A stretch of 47,323 bases of DNA, taken from an uncultured Spirochaetales bacterium. Lineage in GTDB: Bacteria; Spirochaetota; Spirochaetia; Sphaerochaetales; Sphaerochaetaceae. A program made the position numbers and the translations under genes. Every line of letters begins with the position of its first letter. Positions within the stretch are counted from its first letter, which is position 1. The stretch lies in the NCBI GenBank assembly GCA_949293335.1, contig CASFDA010000010.1, forward strand, positions 66,567 to 113,889, given 5' to 3'. A model generated the notes under the pieces. It ran no database searches and had not been told where the DNA came from. It was given only the letters and a program-made list of their open reading frames with translations. This document shows, one piece after another, positions 7,088-15,616 of the stretch.

Positions 7088-9322
7088 TTGAAGAAACGAT
7101 TGATAACTTCAGCTTTGCCATATGTGAACAATGTCCCTCATCTGGGAAACCTCATGCAGGTCCTCTCTGCCGATGTGTTTGCGCGATTCTGCAGGCTCAA
7201 GGGGTATGAGACACTGTATATCTGTGGAACCGATGAATATGGAACCGCTAGCGAGACAAGGGCCCTGAAGGAGGGTGTCTCACCTCGTGAGCTCTGTGAC
7301 AAATATCACAAGATCCACAGAGAGATCTACAAGTGGTTCAATATCTCTTTTGATTATTTCGGCAGGACAAGTACGGAAAAGCAGACAGAGATCGTGCAGC
7401 ATATCTTTTCTCTTGTAGATAAGAATGGATATATCGATGAAAAGGAGCAGATGCAGCCTTACTGCCCGAACTGCCAGCGCTTTCTGGCCGACAGGTATGT
7501 TGTCGGCAAATGCCCTTCCTGCGGAGGAGAGCATGCCAGGGGGGATCAGTGCGACGACTGCGGAACTTTATTAAACCCTTCTGAGCTTGTTGACCCGAAG
7601 TGCTCGGTTTGCGGAACTACGCCAGTTATGAAAAGCACGAGACATCTTTTTCTGAATCTTCCCAAGATCCTCCCTCTGCTTACGAAGTGGATGGAGAAGG
7701 CCTCCAAGGATGGTTTCTGGGCGAAGAATGCTGTGCAGATGACGAATTCCTGGATCCGCGATGGCCTTCAGGAGAGATGTATCACCAGAGATCTGAAGTG
7801 GGGTATTCCTGTGCCGAAACCGGGATACGAGGACAAGGTGTTCTATGTCTGGTTCGACGCTCCTATCGGATATATCTCGATCACGGCAAACTATACGGAT
7901 GACTGGAAGAGATGGTGGTATGATCCGGAGAATACGGAACTGTTCCAGTTCATAGGAAAGGACAACATCCCGTTCCATACTGTCATCTTCCCCGCAACTG
8001 AGCTTGCTACCGGGGAGAAGTGGACGATGCTCCATCACATGTCCTCCACAGAGTATCTCAACTACGAAGGTGGAAAGTTCAGCAAGGAAAGGGGAATAGG
8101 TGTTTTCGGCAACGATGCTGAGGCAACTGGAATCCCTGCAGATGTATGGCGCTTCTATATGTTCTACAACAGGCCGGAAAAGAGTGATTTCACTTTCACG
8201 TGGAAAGATCTCCAGGACAAAGTGAACAAGGAGCTGATCGGAAATCTCTCGAACCTCGTGAACAGGACACTCTCATTTATCCTCCGCTTCTTTGACGGGA
8301 GGATCTGTGACTTTGAGATTGACGAGGAGATCTGGAAGAGTGTGAGGGAATATGAAAAAAGGATAGACGAAGCATTTGAACGTGCAGATGAGAAAGATGC
8401 TATCCGCCTCCTGTTCGAGCTTTCAGACGTAGGCAACAGAGTATTCCAGAACTCTGAACCATGGAAACTGAGGACAGAGGATCCGGAGAAGGCGAAGAAA
8501 ATACTTGCAACCCTTTATTTCCTCATCAGGGATCTGGGAATCCAGCTATTCCCGTATTGCCCAGAGAGCGCAGAAAAGATCCTTGGCTTCATCGGACGAA
8601 AAGACAGTACGTGGGCTGATCTTGGAAAGACCGATGGCGATGTCGTCGTAGAGAAAGTCGAGCTCCTTTTCAAGAAACTTGAGGACAAGGAGATCGAGGT
8701 TCTCAAGGAAAGATATTCCGGAAGCCAGGAAGAGAGGAAGAGCGCTGAGAGTAATAAAAAAAGCAGCAAAGGAGAAAAAGAGAAGATGTCAAAAGAAATT
8801 GACTATAGCAACATGAGCATTTCAGAGCAGTTTGCCCATCGCGTGATCCTTAAGGTCGCGCATATCGATAGCCTGGAGCGTCACCCGAACGGCGATAAGC
8901 TCTATATCCTCAATCTCTCAACGGGGGATGGAGAGACCCGCCAGATTGTAAGTTCTATTGTTCCTTTCTATAAGGAAGAGGAGCTTCTGGGACATAATAT
9001 CGTGATTGTAAGCAATCTCAAGCCAGCGAACTTCAGGGGTGTAAAAAGTTATGGAATGCTGATCGCAGCCTCAGACAAGGATGACACAGAGCATAATACA
9101 TGCGAGGTCATCTTTGCTGACGACATGCCAGTTGGAGCTGTGATGAAGTATGAAGGGGAAGAGGAGAATGTCGAGAAGATCACTACTTATCTCAAGCCTG
9201 AGCATTTCTTCCAGATGCCGATGAAGGTCATCGATGGTTTCGTCACGATCGAGGGAAAGAGAATCGGGTACGAAGGGAAATACCTCAAGGTAAATAAGTA
9301 CGTAGACGGGAACGTCGGCTGA
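7088..9322 (+). CDS. metG: Methionyl-tRNA synthetase with C-terminal tRNA-binding domain
   Basis: Charges tRNA-Met with methionine using ATP. The class I signature HLGN is at residues 18-21, and the second signature appears as KFSKE at 330-334 (consensus KMSKS). The connective-peptide insert carries four CxxC knuckles (Cys 126/129, 142/145, 155/158, 172/175), the two-zinc type. After the anticodon-binding helices and a lysine-rich linker (about 555-580), the last 160 residues form a Trbp111-like OB-fold domain (HPNGDKLYILNL, PANFRGVKSYGML) that dimerises the enzyme and grips tRNA. The start is TTG at 7088, placed by AGGAG at 7076-7080. An ATG five bases upstream opens only a two-codon frame. 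The stop codon directly abuts the convergent murD stop. Confidence 0.97.
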   Translation: MKKRLITSALPYVNNVPHLGNLMQVLSADVFARFCRLKGYETLYICGTDEYGTASETRALKEGVSPRELCDKYHKIHREIYKWFNISFDYFGRTSTEKQTEIVQHIFSLVDKNGYIDEKEQMQPYCPNCQRFLADRYVVGKCPSCGGEHARGDQCDDCGTLLNPSELVDPKCSVCGTTPVMKSTRHLFLNLPKILPLLTKWMEKASKDGFWAKNAVQMTNSWIRDGLQERCITRDLKWGIPVPKPGYEDKVFYVWFDAPIGYISITANYTDDWKRWWYDPENTELFQFIGKDNIPFHTVIFPATELATGEKWTMLHHMSSTEYLNYEGGKFSKERGIGVFGNDAEATGIPADVWRFYMFYNRPEKSDFTFTWKDLQDKVNKELIGNLSNLVNRTLSFILRFFDGRICDFEIDEEIWKSVREYEKRIDEAFERADEKDAIRLLFELSDVGNRVFQNSEPWKLRTEDPEKAKKILATLYFLIRDLGIQLFPYCPESAEKILGFIGRKDSTWADLGKTDGDVVVEKVELLFKKLEDKEIEVLKERYSGSQEERKSAESNKKSSKGEKEKMSKEIDYSNMSISEQFAHRVILKVAHIDSLERHPNGDKLYILNLSTGDGETRQIVSSIVPFYKEEELLGHNIVIVSNLKPANFRGVKSYGMLIAASDKDDTEHNTCEVIFADDMPVGAVMKYEGEEENVEKITTYLKPEHFFQMPMKVIDGFVTIEGKRIGYEGKYLKVNKYVDGNVG

Positions 9323-10600
9323 TTAAATCTCTTCGACGAGATGACGGAACGTATCACCCCGGTTGAACTCATTCTCGAAATGTTCGAGGGAAGAGGAGCC
9401 GGGAGAGAGGAGCACTATCTGGGTGCTCCCTTTTTCTTTGTAGAAGCTCTCTGCTTCGCTTCGTGCGGCAGAGAGCGCATCCTTCATGCTGTCATACGGC
9501 CCGTGGTATCTTCTCTTGCTCTTGTCGAGCATCGGTATGAGCTTTTTCGTGAATGAACCTGAAAGTAGAGTGATCGAGGAGACATAGCGGAATGCCTGCT
9601 TCATAGTATTCTCATCAAGCTCTCCTCTTTTGTCTGTCCCCCCGCAAATGAGGTGGATCGATACTTCTCCCATAGTGCGGACCGCGAATACGACGCTTTC
9701 CGGAATAGTGGAGGCACTGTCATTGATATAAAGTATGCCGTTCTTGATGGCAATCTGCTCGAGTCTGTCAGGAACGCCCTTGTAACTCTTCAGTGCTTTT
9801 ATGATTTTCCTTCTTGGAATCCTGAGGGCCCTGAGCGTTTCGTAGCAGCTGGCTTCCGGAGAAGGGTAGACATATGGATTGAAATGAGATGGAATGGCAG
9901 CGAATTTCTTCCTGTCTCCCTTCTGCCTCACAATTTCTTTTTTTAGGCTCCTGTCCGCTATGATTTTCCCGACATCCTGCCTCAGGAGGATTCCGAACTC
10001 TTCCTTTATTTCCTCTTTCTTCGTCTGAGTCGTGATCAGTATCGCAGAGAGCCTTGGCCAGTTCCGGTCAAGAAACATATGTGTGTCTCCGATCTGCCAG
10101 TTTGCCATCGCAATCACGATGTGCGTATAGCTTCTATCTCCTCCGGATGCAAGTTCGGATAGAATATGGAACCCAGATTTTCCGATTCCCCCGCAGCTTG
10201 TAGCCCTGTATCCAAGGGCATTGAGTGCATGAGTTAGGATCGCCGCACTTGTAGTCTTTCCCTTGCTGCCGACGACCACAATGAAAGAAATATTCTTGGT
10301 AAGCGGGCTTTCAAGCAGGGCTGCAAGATCGTTTGTGATTGCATGTGCCTTTTTGATCACGCTGTATTTCAAAGGCACAGATGGAGCCTTTACAACAATG
10401 TCATATTTCTCTATTTCCTGAAGCACATGCTCATCGAAACTGATGTCTATTCCCTTCCCGTCGAGCTTGTCAATCAGGCTTTGGACTTGGGATTTCTTCC
10501 TTGTCTCATAGATTGTGACTTTGTGCCCTGCGTTGTTGTAATACTCTGCTGCTTCAGCTCCAGAACCATGAGGTCCGAAACCGATTACCAAAACATTCAT
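9323..10600 (-). CDS. murD: UDP-N-acetylmuramoyl-L-alanine:D-glutamate ligase (MurD)
   Basis: Cytoplasmic enzyme that adds D-Glu to UDP-MurNAc-L-Ala in peptidoglycan precursor synthesis, with ATP. From the ATG at 10600 it has 425 residues: a Rossmann-like N-terminal domain (MNVLVIGFGPHGSG), a P-loop GSKGKTT at 111-117, and the Mur ligase C-terminal domain with GGTDKRGE and SPGSSSLEHFENEFNRGD. The last corresponds to the canonical SPACASFDQFKNFEQRG block of MurD. The reading frame extends 14 codons further upstream, but that stretch is hydrophobic and outside the family pattern. Neither start has an obvious ribosome binding site. The central SxGxP motif is altered (KAPSVPLKY). It stands alone, away from any mur/fts cluster, and meets metG tail-to-tail with no spacer. 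Confidence 0.88.
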   Translation of the reverse strand: MNVLVIGFGPHGSGAEAAEYYNNAGHKVTIYETRKKSQVQSLIDKLDGKGIDISFDEHVLQEIEKYDIVVKAPSVPLKYSVIKKAHAITNDLAALLESPLTKNISFIVVVGSKGKTTSAAILTHALNALGYRATSCGGIGKSGFHILSELASGGDRSYTHIVIAMANWQIGDTHMFLDRNWPRLSAILITTQTKKEEIKEEFGILLRQDVGKIIADRSLKKEIVRQKGDRKKFAAIPSHFNPYVYPSPEASCYETLRALRIPRRKIIKALKSYKGVPDRLEQIAIKNGILYINDSASTIPESVVFAVRTMGEVSIHLICGGTDKRGELDENTMKQAFRYVSSITLLSGSFTKKLIPMLDKSKRRYHGPYDSMKDALSAARSEAESFYKEKGSTQIVLLSPGSSSLEHFENEFNRGDTFRHLVEEI

Positions 10601-10731
10601 GTAAGAAAATATAGCCCAGGTTGCAATCAATGGCAAAAACAATATATTGCGGATGCCCTAGTGATCTTTTACTATTCATTATTCGTGGTGAGCTTCTTTT
10701 TCTCCTGACGCAGTTTTTCCGCATATGCTTC

Positions 10732-10760
10732 TTGACTAACATCATTTAAGTAAACATAAT
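10732..10760 (+). promoter_or_regulatory. Promoter of the small ribosomal protein gene
   Basis: TTGACT (10732-10737) and CATAAT (10755-10760) are 17 bases apart, close to the sigma70 consensus. The predicted start near 10767 leaves a leader of about 36 bases with a strong AAGGAG at 10788-10793. Confidence 0.65.
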
Positions 10761-10802
10761 CGGAAAGGTAATTACAAAATCTAATCTAAGGAGAAGCGCG
10801 CT

Positions 10803-10892
10803 GTGCCTTGTGGAAAGAAAAGAAAGAAGCATAAGATTGCTACACACAAGAGAAAGAAGAGACTGAGAATGAATCGACATAAGAAGAAATAA
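10803..10892 (+). CDS. 29-residue basic ribosomal protein (AURKAIP1/COX24, mS38-like)
   Basis: A tiny gene starting with GTG at 10803 and ending in TAA at 10890-10892. The product begins MPCGKKRKKHKIATHKRKKR and ends RHKKK; about 60 percent of residues are Lys, Arg or His. This matches the short bacterial proteins annotated as AURKAIP1/COX24-domain proteins, related to mitochondrial mS38 and to small-subunit ribosomal proteins of Bacteroidota. Support for expression is unusually complete: a promoter 17-spaced at 10732-10760, AAGGAG nine bases before the GTG, and a strong terminator at 10918-10948. It is a monocistronic unit that length-limited gene callers would miss. The assignment to the ribosome is from family knowledge. 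Confidence 0.88.
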   Translation: MPCGKKRKKHKIATHKRKKRLRMNRHKKK

Positions 10893-10910
10893 TCTCTTTC
10901 TTGTTGTTTT

Positions 10911-10971
10911 AACTAAGGGCCGCTGGAGATTTCAGTGGCCTTTTTTTTCACCAACTATAGAGTAGAGCGAG
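10911..10971 (+). repeat. Left copy of imperfect direct repeat bracketing the helicase island
   Basis: This segment aligns with 14497-14561 over its whole length. Shared blocks are AACT-AAGGG, ATTTC, GTG, CCTTTT, TTTC-CCAA and GAGTAGAG, with a diverged terminator loop and small gaps between them. It contains the functional terminator of the small ribosomal protein gene. See the finding on the island. Confidence 0.6.
10918..10948 (+). terminator. Intrinsic terminator of the small ribosomal protein gene
   Basis: GGCCGCTG (10918-10925) pairs with CAGTGGCC (10933-10940) with one G-U pair and a 7-base loop, followed by eight T (10941-10948). Confidence 0.9.
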
Positions 10972-11191
10972 AAATGCCCCTTCAAGTTGGACTAAGGTGT
11001 AGTCAACATCTGAGACAATGCTTTTCTTTTATTTGTAGCTTTTTGTGTTTAATATTTGCGAAAAAAAAATAGGGGTTTGAAAAAATCTCTAAAAGTCAAA
11101 TAAAATCCATGTTGTTTGTATCTGTTTCTTAGTTCAGCTCTGAAAATAATATAAATAATCATGTATACTCAGGCATATTTTGAGGTATCGG
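10949..11191. other. AT-rich non-coding stretch before the helicase gene
   Basis: About 240 bases with no open frame of note. The sequence is much richer in A and T than the flanking housekeeping genes, with runs such as nine A near 11061. The first 50 bases resemble the leader of the BASS transporter gene at 14.55 kb, possibly including a broken copy of its first codons. It must contain the helicase promoter, which I could not place with confidence. Confidence 0.5.
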
Positions 11192-13909
11192 GTGAATAGA
11201 ACAGAGTGTCTGATATTCCTTAAGAATCAGGAACGGACTGAGAGCATAGTATCCATATTCAAGGATAAGAAGACGGGTTTATTTCATGTGCGTTTTGCTG
11301 GCTCTGAGGAGAAGGAATACAGTTATAGACCTGATGATGTGAGGATATATAAGCCCGAAATCCTCAATCCTGATTTCTATACAGTAGATCTTGATGGAAA
11401 ACCGTTCTCTGGGCTTAGTGCAATATACAGATATGCGGATGCCGGATACTGGTACCTTGAGCGGAGAGATCAGCACTATCTTATAAGTGACAACAGACTG
11501 AAAACCACTCATTCGGCATTGGAGAATAAGAATGCTTCGACTGTCCTTTCATATTTAAAGGAAGTTTCTTTTATCAGCCCAATAAAGGATGAAGATGGAA
11601 ATAGAATACTCTCAAAGCGATACAAACAGATATCTTTTGTTGATGAGGACTCAGTGCTTGGCTGTTATCTTTCAGAAAGCAATGGATTCTCGACATCTTC
11701 CGTTCCGTCCCTCGTCATCTATCCGTTTGGTACAAACAAAAGCCAGAAGAAAGCAGTCATCAACGCCTTGTCCAATAAGATCAGTGTGATTCAAGGGCCT
11801 CCAGGAACGGGAAAGACACAGACGATCCTGACTATCATTGCGAATCTCATTTTGCAGAAGAAGACCGCTGAAATAGTCTCAAACAACAACTCGGCAGTTG
11901 ATAATGTCAAAGAGAAACTTGATAGATACGGACTTTCATTTCTTCTTGCATCCCTTGGCAGTGCTGATAACAAAGAAAAATTCATATCCTCACAGAGTGG
12001 TACTTATCCAGATATAGCGGCATGGAAAATGGATGATGCAGAGATAGAATCCTTGGGAACAGAAATCTGTGAGATAAGCACATCTCTGGATAGCTATTAT
12101 GAGATTCTGGAGGATAGACAGAGAAAGCAATCAGAGCTTTCTGAGCTTGAGACAGAGAGCAACCATTTCTCTTCTTCTATCGCAACGAAATCGGATACAA
12201 GTAAGAAAGAGTTATCTTCAGCTCGGCTAATGGAACTGATACAGGAATACAGCCTCTATTTTGACAAGTATGAAAATTTCTCCTTGTTCAGACGAATTGT
12301 TGCAGTGCTAATTCAGAGGAGCTTGAGCTGGAATGATTCCGGCAATTTGGGAATCCATATCATACAGCAACTTCAATGGAGATATTACTGCAGAAGAAGG
12401 AACGAACTTAAAGAAGCGATAGGAGCATTAGATGACCAAATTGTGCAATTTGATATGAGAGGAAAAGAGAAAAGGCTTTCGGAATTGTCCTTGCAACTGC
12501 TGAAAAGCATTCTGTATAAAAGGCTGAAGGCCAAATCCTCTCGTCCTGTATTCTCTGAGGAAGATTTATGGAAGAATCCGAAAGAAGTTCTTGCTGAATA
12601 TCCCATAGTCACAAGTACTGCATTCTCATCTTCTTCATCTCTTGGAAACGTAATGTATGACTATGTAATCATAGATGAGGCTTCCCAATGCGATATTGCC
12701 ACAGGGTCTCTTTCTCTTCTTTCGGCAAGAAATGCTGTAATTGTAGGAGATACAAGGCAACTACAGAATGTCGTGACTGAAGAGGATAAACAATACTCCG
12801 AATCAGTTTTCAGGAAATATTCTATCAATGAAGCCTACAAATATTCACGGTTCTCTTTTCTTGCTTCTGTTTCTGCTCTTTTCCCAGATATCCCTTCTGT
12901 AATGCTTATTGAGCATTATCGATGTCAGCCTAGGATAATAGGTTTCTGCAATGAGAAGTTCTATGCAGGCAATCTTGTTTTAATGTCAGAAGATAAGAAA
13001 AGGAGTGATGAGTTGGGCCTGTTTCTTACTGCGGCTGGATATCATAGCAGAGAGCATTCCAATCTTAGACAGGCAGAAATGATTGCTAAGGAGCTTCTTC
13101 CGACTCTCACGGAAGAAGCTGGAAGCATTGGCATCATCACTCCGTATCAGAACAATGTAAGGCTTATAAGAGATACGATCAAACGAGATGATATAAAGGT
13201 GGATACTATCCATAGCTTTCAGGGGCGGGAGATGGATACCATCATCTTCTCCACCTCCGATGACATAGTAACTGATTTCTCCGATTCACCAATGTTGATA
13301 AATGTAGCGGTGTCACGAGCGAAGAAACATTTCATACTTGTTGCCTCCTCAGATCCGCAGCCAGCAAAAAGCAATATCAATGATCTTATCTCATACATTT
13401 CTTATAACAACTTCAAGCCTGTACGATCAGGTATAGTCTCGATTTTCGATATGCTTTATGAACAATCAACATCGGCTAGAATCGCATTCCTTTCAAAGCA
13501 TAGAAGAATATCAGAGTTTGACTCTGAGAATCTTATGTATTCGGCATTATTGAATCTTGTTGAATCGAAGATGTTCAGGGAATACGGATTCAAAGTTGCA
13601 TCCCATTATCCAGTAAGATATCTATTTCATGATACAGAGCTCCTAACCAATGAAGAAAGGCTTTATCTATCGCGTACTGGAACCCATGTTGATTTCCTGA
13701 TTTACAGGGCAATAGGCAAAAGCCCTGTTACTGCGATTGAAGTAGATGGATTCCATTATCACAAAAAGGGCAGCAAACAGTATGAGCGCGACATGATGAA
13801 GGATTCTATCTTTTCAAAGTATGGGTTATCTCTTCTTCGGTTCAAAACAAATGGCAGTGGAGAAATCGAGCAGATAAAGACCTTCCTTAGTCAATATGTC
13901 GTCTCTTAA
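11192..13909 (+). CDS. UPF1/DNA2-like superfamily 1 helicase with C-terminal nuclease-like domain
   Basis: A large single gene (905 residues from GTG 11192; a TTG at 11180 is an alternative). GAGGT sits 5 bases before the GTG and decides for it. Numbered from the TTG: a 180-residue N-terminal region without known motif; helicase motif I GPPGTGKT (206-213); a coiled-coil insert (about 285-450); motif II DEAS (499-502); motif III GDTRQL (523-528); motif IV EHYRCQP (578-584); motif V DTIHSFQGRE (675-684); motif VI VAVSRAKK (709-716). The C-terminal 120 residues contain D838, E854-V-D856 and a downstream K/R pattern like DUF2726/PD-(D/E)XK nucleases. Helicase-nuclease fusions of this shape are frequent in defence islands, but no partner gene is present. 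The AT-rich composition and bracketing repeats suggest acquisition. Confidence 0.85.
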   Translation: MNRTECLIFLKNQERTESIVSIFKDKKTGLFHVRFAGSEEKEYSYRPDDVRIYKPEILNPDFYTVDLDGKPFSGLSAIYRYADAGYWYLERRDQHYLISDNRLKTTHSALENKNASTVLSYLKEVSFISPIKDEDGNRILSKRYKQISFVDEDSVLGCYLSESNGFSTSSVPSLVIYPFGTNKSQKKAVINALSNKISVIQGPPGTGKTQTILTIIANLILQKKTAEIVSNNNSAVDNVKEKLDRYGLSFLLASLGSADNKEKFISSQSGTYPDIAAWKMDDAEIESLGTEICEISTSLDSYYEILEDRQRKQSELSELETESNHFSSSIATKSDTSKKELSSARLMELIQEYSLYFDKYENFSLFRRIVAVLIQRSLSWNDSGNLGIHIIQQLQWRYYCRRRNELKEAIGALDDQIVQFDMRGKEKRLSELSLQLLKSILYKRLKAKSSRPVFSEEDLWKNPKEVLAEYPIVTSTAFSSSSSLGNVMYDYVIIDEASQCDIATGSLSLLSARNAVIVGDTRQLQNVVTEEDKQYSESVFRKYSINEAYKYSRFSFLASVSALFPDIPSVMLIEHYRCQPRIIGFCNEKFYAGNLVLMSEDKKRSDELGLFLTAAGYHSREHSNLRQAEMIAKELLPTLTEEAGSIGIITPYQNNVRLIRDTIKRDDIKVDTIHSFQGREMDTIIFSTSDDIVTDFSDSPMLINVAVSRAKKHFILVASSDPQPAKSNINDLISYISYNNFKPVRSGIVSIFDMLYEQSTSARIAFLSKHRRISEFDSENLMYSALLNLVESKMFREYGFKVASHYPVRYLFHDTELLTNEERLYLSRTGTHVDFLIYRAIGKSPVTAIEVDGFHYHKKGSKQYERDMMKDSIFSKYGLSLLRFKTNGSGEIEQIKTFLSQYVVS

Positions 13910-14496
13910 TTGATAATAGAAATTGTGCAAAGACATTCGAATATAAGGGAATGCACAGCATCACGTACAGCATGATGCTGATTTGGGTTGTGTCAGATGA
14001 ATATTGAAGCAAGAACATAGAATATCTCTGATAGCTTCTTTGTTATCATCTTATGATTGGTTTTCTATTGTTCCCTAGGTTTGAAATGAATTACTTTGTG
14101 ATCTGTAGTTACTCATAAAAATTATTTCATCTCATTTTTGTCTTATATCTGCAACTATTGATATGAGAGAAAAGGTCATGTCTTAACTCTTCTTACATAT
14201 TCTGATCGTAATAGGTTGATGATACATTCTGGTCTGGAGTTACTGTGTCCGCATATTGTATTCGTGGATTGCTTCAAAAAAAACGGAATTGTCTATAGTA
14301 AGTCTAGGAATGGCAAGGTCTAGACAGTGGAAAGATGGAGATATTCTTTTTCACACTGGATAGAAAAATATGCTATGGGTATGTAAATTCAGAATCAGAG
14401 GACAGAACAAAACTGCGATAGGGGAATACAGCGACTATTAAAATAAAGATGAAACCAAAAGTATCAAAGAGAAGATAGATTTAGCACTTTAAGCCC
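13910..14496. other. Non-coding AT-rich stretch with possible gene remnants
   Basis: About 590 bases without an intact gene. Short interrupted frames can be read, for example a plus-strand stretch near 14290-14390 giving SKSRNGKV, a stop, then TVERWRYSFSHWIEKYAMG. This looks protein-like but has no start and several stops. I cannot name a parent family. The composition matches the helicase gene rather than the flanking genes, so this is best read as decayed DNA of the same acquired segment. No terminator for the helicase gene is evident. Confidence 0.4.
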
Positions 14497-14561
14497 AACT
14501 CAAAGGGTTCATACTATTTCTGTGACCTTTTCTTTTTTTCGCCAATTGGAGTAGAGTGTAG
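14497..14561 (+). repeat. Right copy of imperfect direct repeat bracketing the helicase island
   Basis: Diverged copy of 10911-10971. It keeps the AAAGG/CCTTT base of the terminator stem and the T-rich tail, but the upper stem no longer pairs well, so terminator function is doubtful. The copy ends about 20 bases before the BASS transporter start codon. Confidence 0.6.
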
Positions 14562-14579
14562 CAAGGGAGTTTTCTCGTC

Positions 14580-15536
14580 ATGCCACTATTTTCATCTCAG
14601 TTCAATAAAGTGGATAAGGCTTTATCTGCAGTAATGCCTTTCATGACCGTGACAGGGGTCCTCTTAGGCCTCCTGCTGGGCGATAGTGTCCGTAATTTCA
14701 CATTTCTCGTGAGTCCTTTCTTTGCAGTTCTTACATTCAGCAACAGCCTCGGGGTGACTGTCGATGATTTCATGAAGGTCATAAGGAAGCCGAAAAGCAT
14801 ACTGATATTCCTCATTCTTGCATATTTCGTCATTCCGTTTTTCATGCATTTTTTATCTGTCCTCGTCTTCTCCTCATCTTCTCCTGTGACGCTGGGTTTC
14901 GTGCTCCTTTACTCGATTCCGACAGCGGTGGTATCCGTAGTCTGGAGTTCCCTGAATGGCGGGAACAGGGCACTGAGCCTCACTTTGCTCATCATTGCGA
15001 CATTCTTGTCCCCTATATCAACACCGCTCACGATAAGGGTTCTCGCAGGATCTTCTGTAGAGTTTGATGTCCGCGGCATAGTCATGTCTCTTCTCTTCAT
15101 GATCCTCATTCCTTCGTTTCTCTCGATATTCCTCGGGAAGGTATCTGACAATAAGATCCCGGAACTTCTTTCTCCTTATCTGAGGCCTATTTCCAAGATA
15201 CTCCTTGTAATGATTGTCGCCCTGAACATCAGCCAGGTGAGCGATGAGTTCATAAACTCACTTGGGGTTGAGTACTTAAAAATGGCGCTGTCAGTCGCAA
15301 CCTTTACGATCCTCGCATTCACTTTCTCTTTCTTCGTCTCTCATGCGCTCCATCTTGAGAACGAGAATGCTGTCTCTGTGGCATTCGCATCCAGCCTGAG
15401 GAATATAAGCGCGACACTTGTACTGGCTATCAACTACTTTCCTCCTGCTGTCTCGATTCCTGTCATCTTCGGCATCGTCATGCAACAGGTCACCTGCGCA
15501 TTTACAGCAAGAATTATTTTGAAACATGTCGGATAG
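14580..15536 (+). CDS. BASS-family (bile acid:sodium symporter-like) transporter
   Basis: A 318-residue inner-membrane protein with nine to ten hydrophobic helices. Late in the sequence it carries the conserved crossover region AFASSLRNISATLVLA, corresponding to the GLRN/E-type signature of bacterial BASS and related Na+-coupled organic anion transporters. The substrate cannot be inferred; bacterial relatives carry bile acids, pantoate, pyruvate or arsenite. The ATG at 14580 follows AAGGGAG at a long spacing of about 11 bases. It is monocistronic and bounded downstream by a perfect 12-bp hairpin. Confidence 0.85.
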   Translation: MPLFSSQFNKVDKALSAVMPFMTVTGVLLGLLLGDSVRNFTFLVSPFFAVLTFSNSLGVTVDDFMKVIRKPKSILIFLILAYFVIPFFMHFLSVLVFSSSSPVTLGFVLLYSIPTAVVSVVWSSLNGGNRALSLTLLIIATFLSPISTPLTIRVLAGSSVEFDVRGIVMSLLFMILIPSFLSIFLGKVSDNKIPELLSPYLRPISKILLVMIVALNISQVSDEFINSLGVEYLKMALSVATFTILAFTFSFFVSHALHLENENAVSVAFASSLRNISATLVLAINYFPPAVSIPVIFGIVMQQVTCAFTARIILKHVG

Positions 15537-15563
15537 ATACTATTTTATAGTTAAAATAGTATC
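15536..15563. terminator. Perfect 12-bp AT-rich hairpin between convergent genes
   Basis: GATACTATTTTA (15536-15547) and TAAAATAGTATC (15552-15563) pair without error around a TAGT loop. It begins on the last base of the BASS stop codon. It lacks a T-run, so it is more likely an mRNA end-stabilising or weak bidirectional terminator for the convergent BASS and lyase genes. Confidence 0.6.
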
Positions 15564-15616
15564 AAATCCATAAATTTAATGTATTGCTACAATGCCTGAG
15601 GGGTATGAATTAGTTG

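Noticed and set aside
7083-7091. ATG-CAT-TGA mini-frame before metG as a regulatory leader peptide
   Set aside because: The ribosome binding site is only 2 bases from this ATG but well placed for the TTG at 7088.
10554-10745. 63-residue minus-strand frame upstream of murD
   Set aside because: It overlaps the murD start and the small ribosomal protein promoter and shows no protein character.
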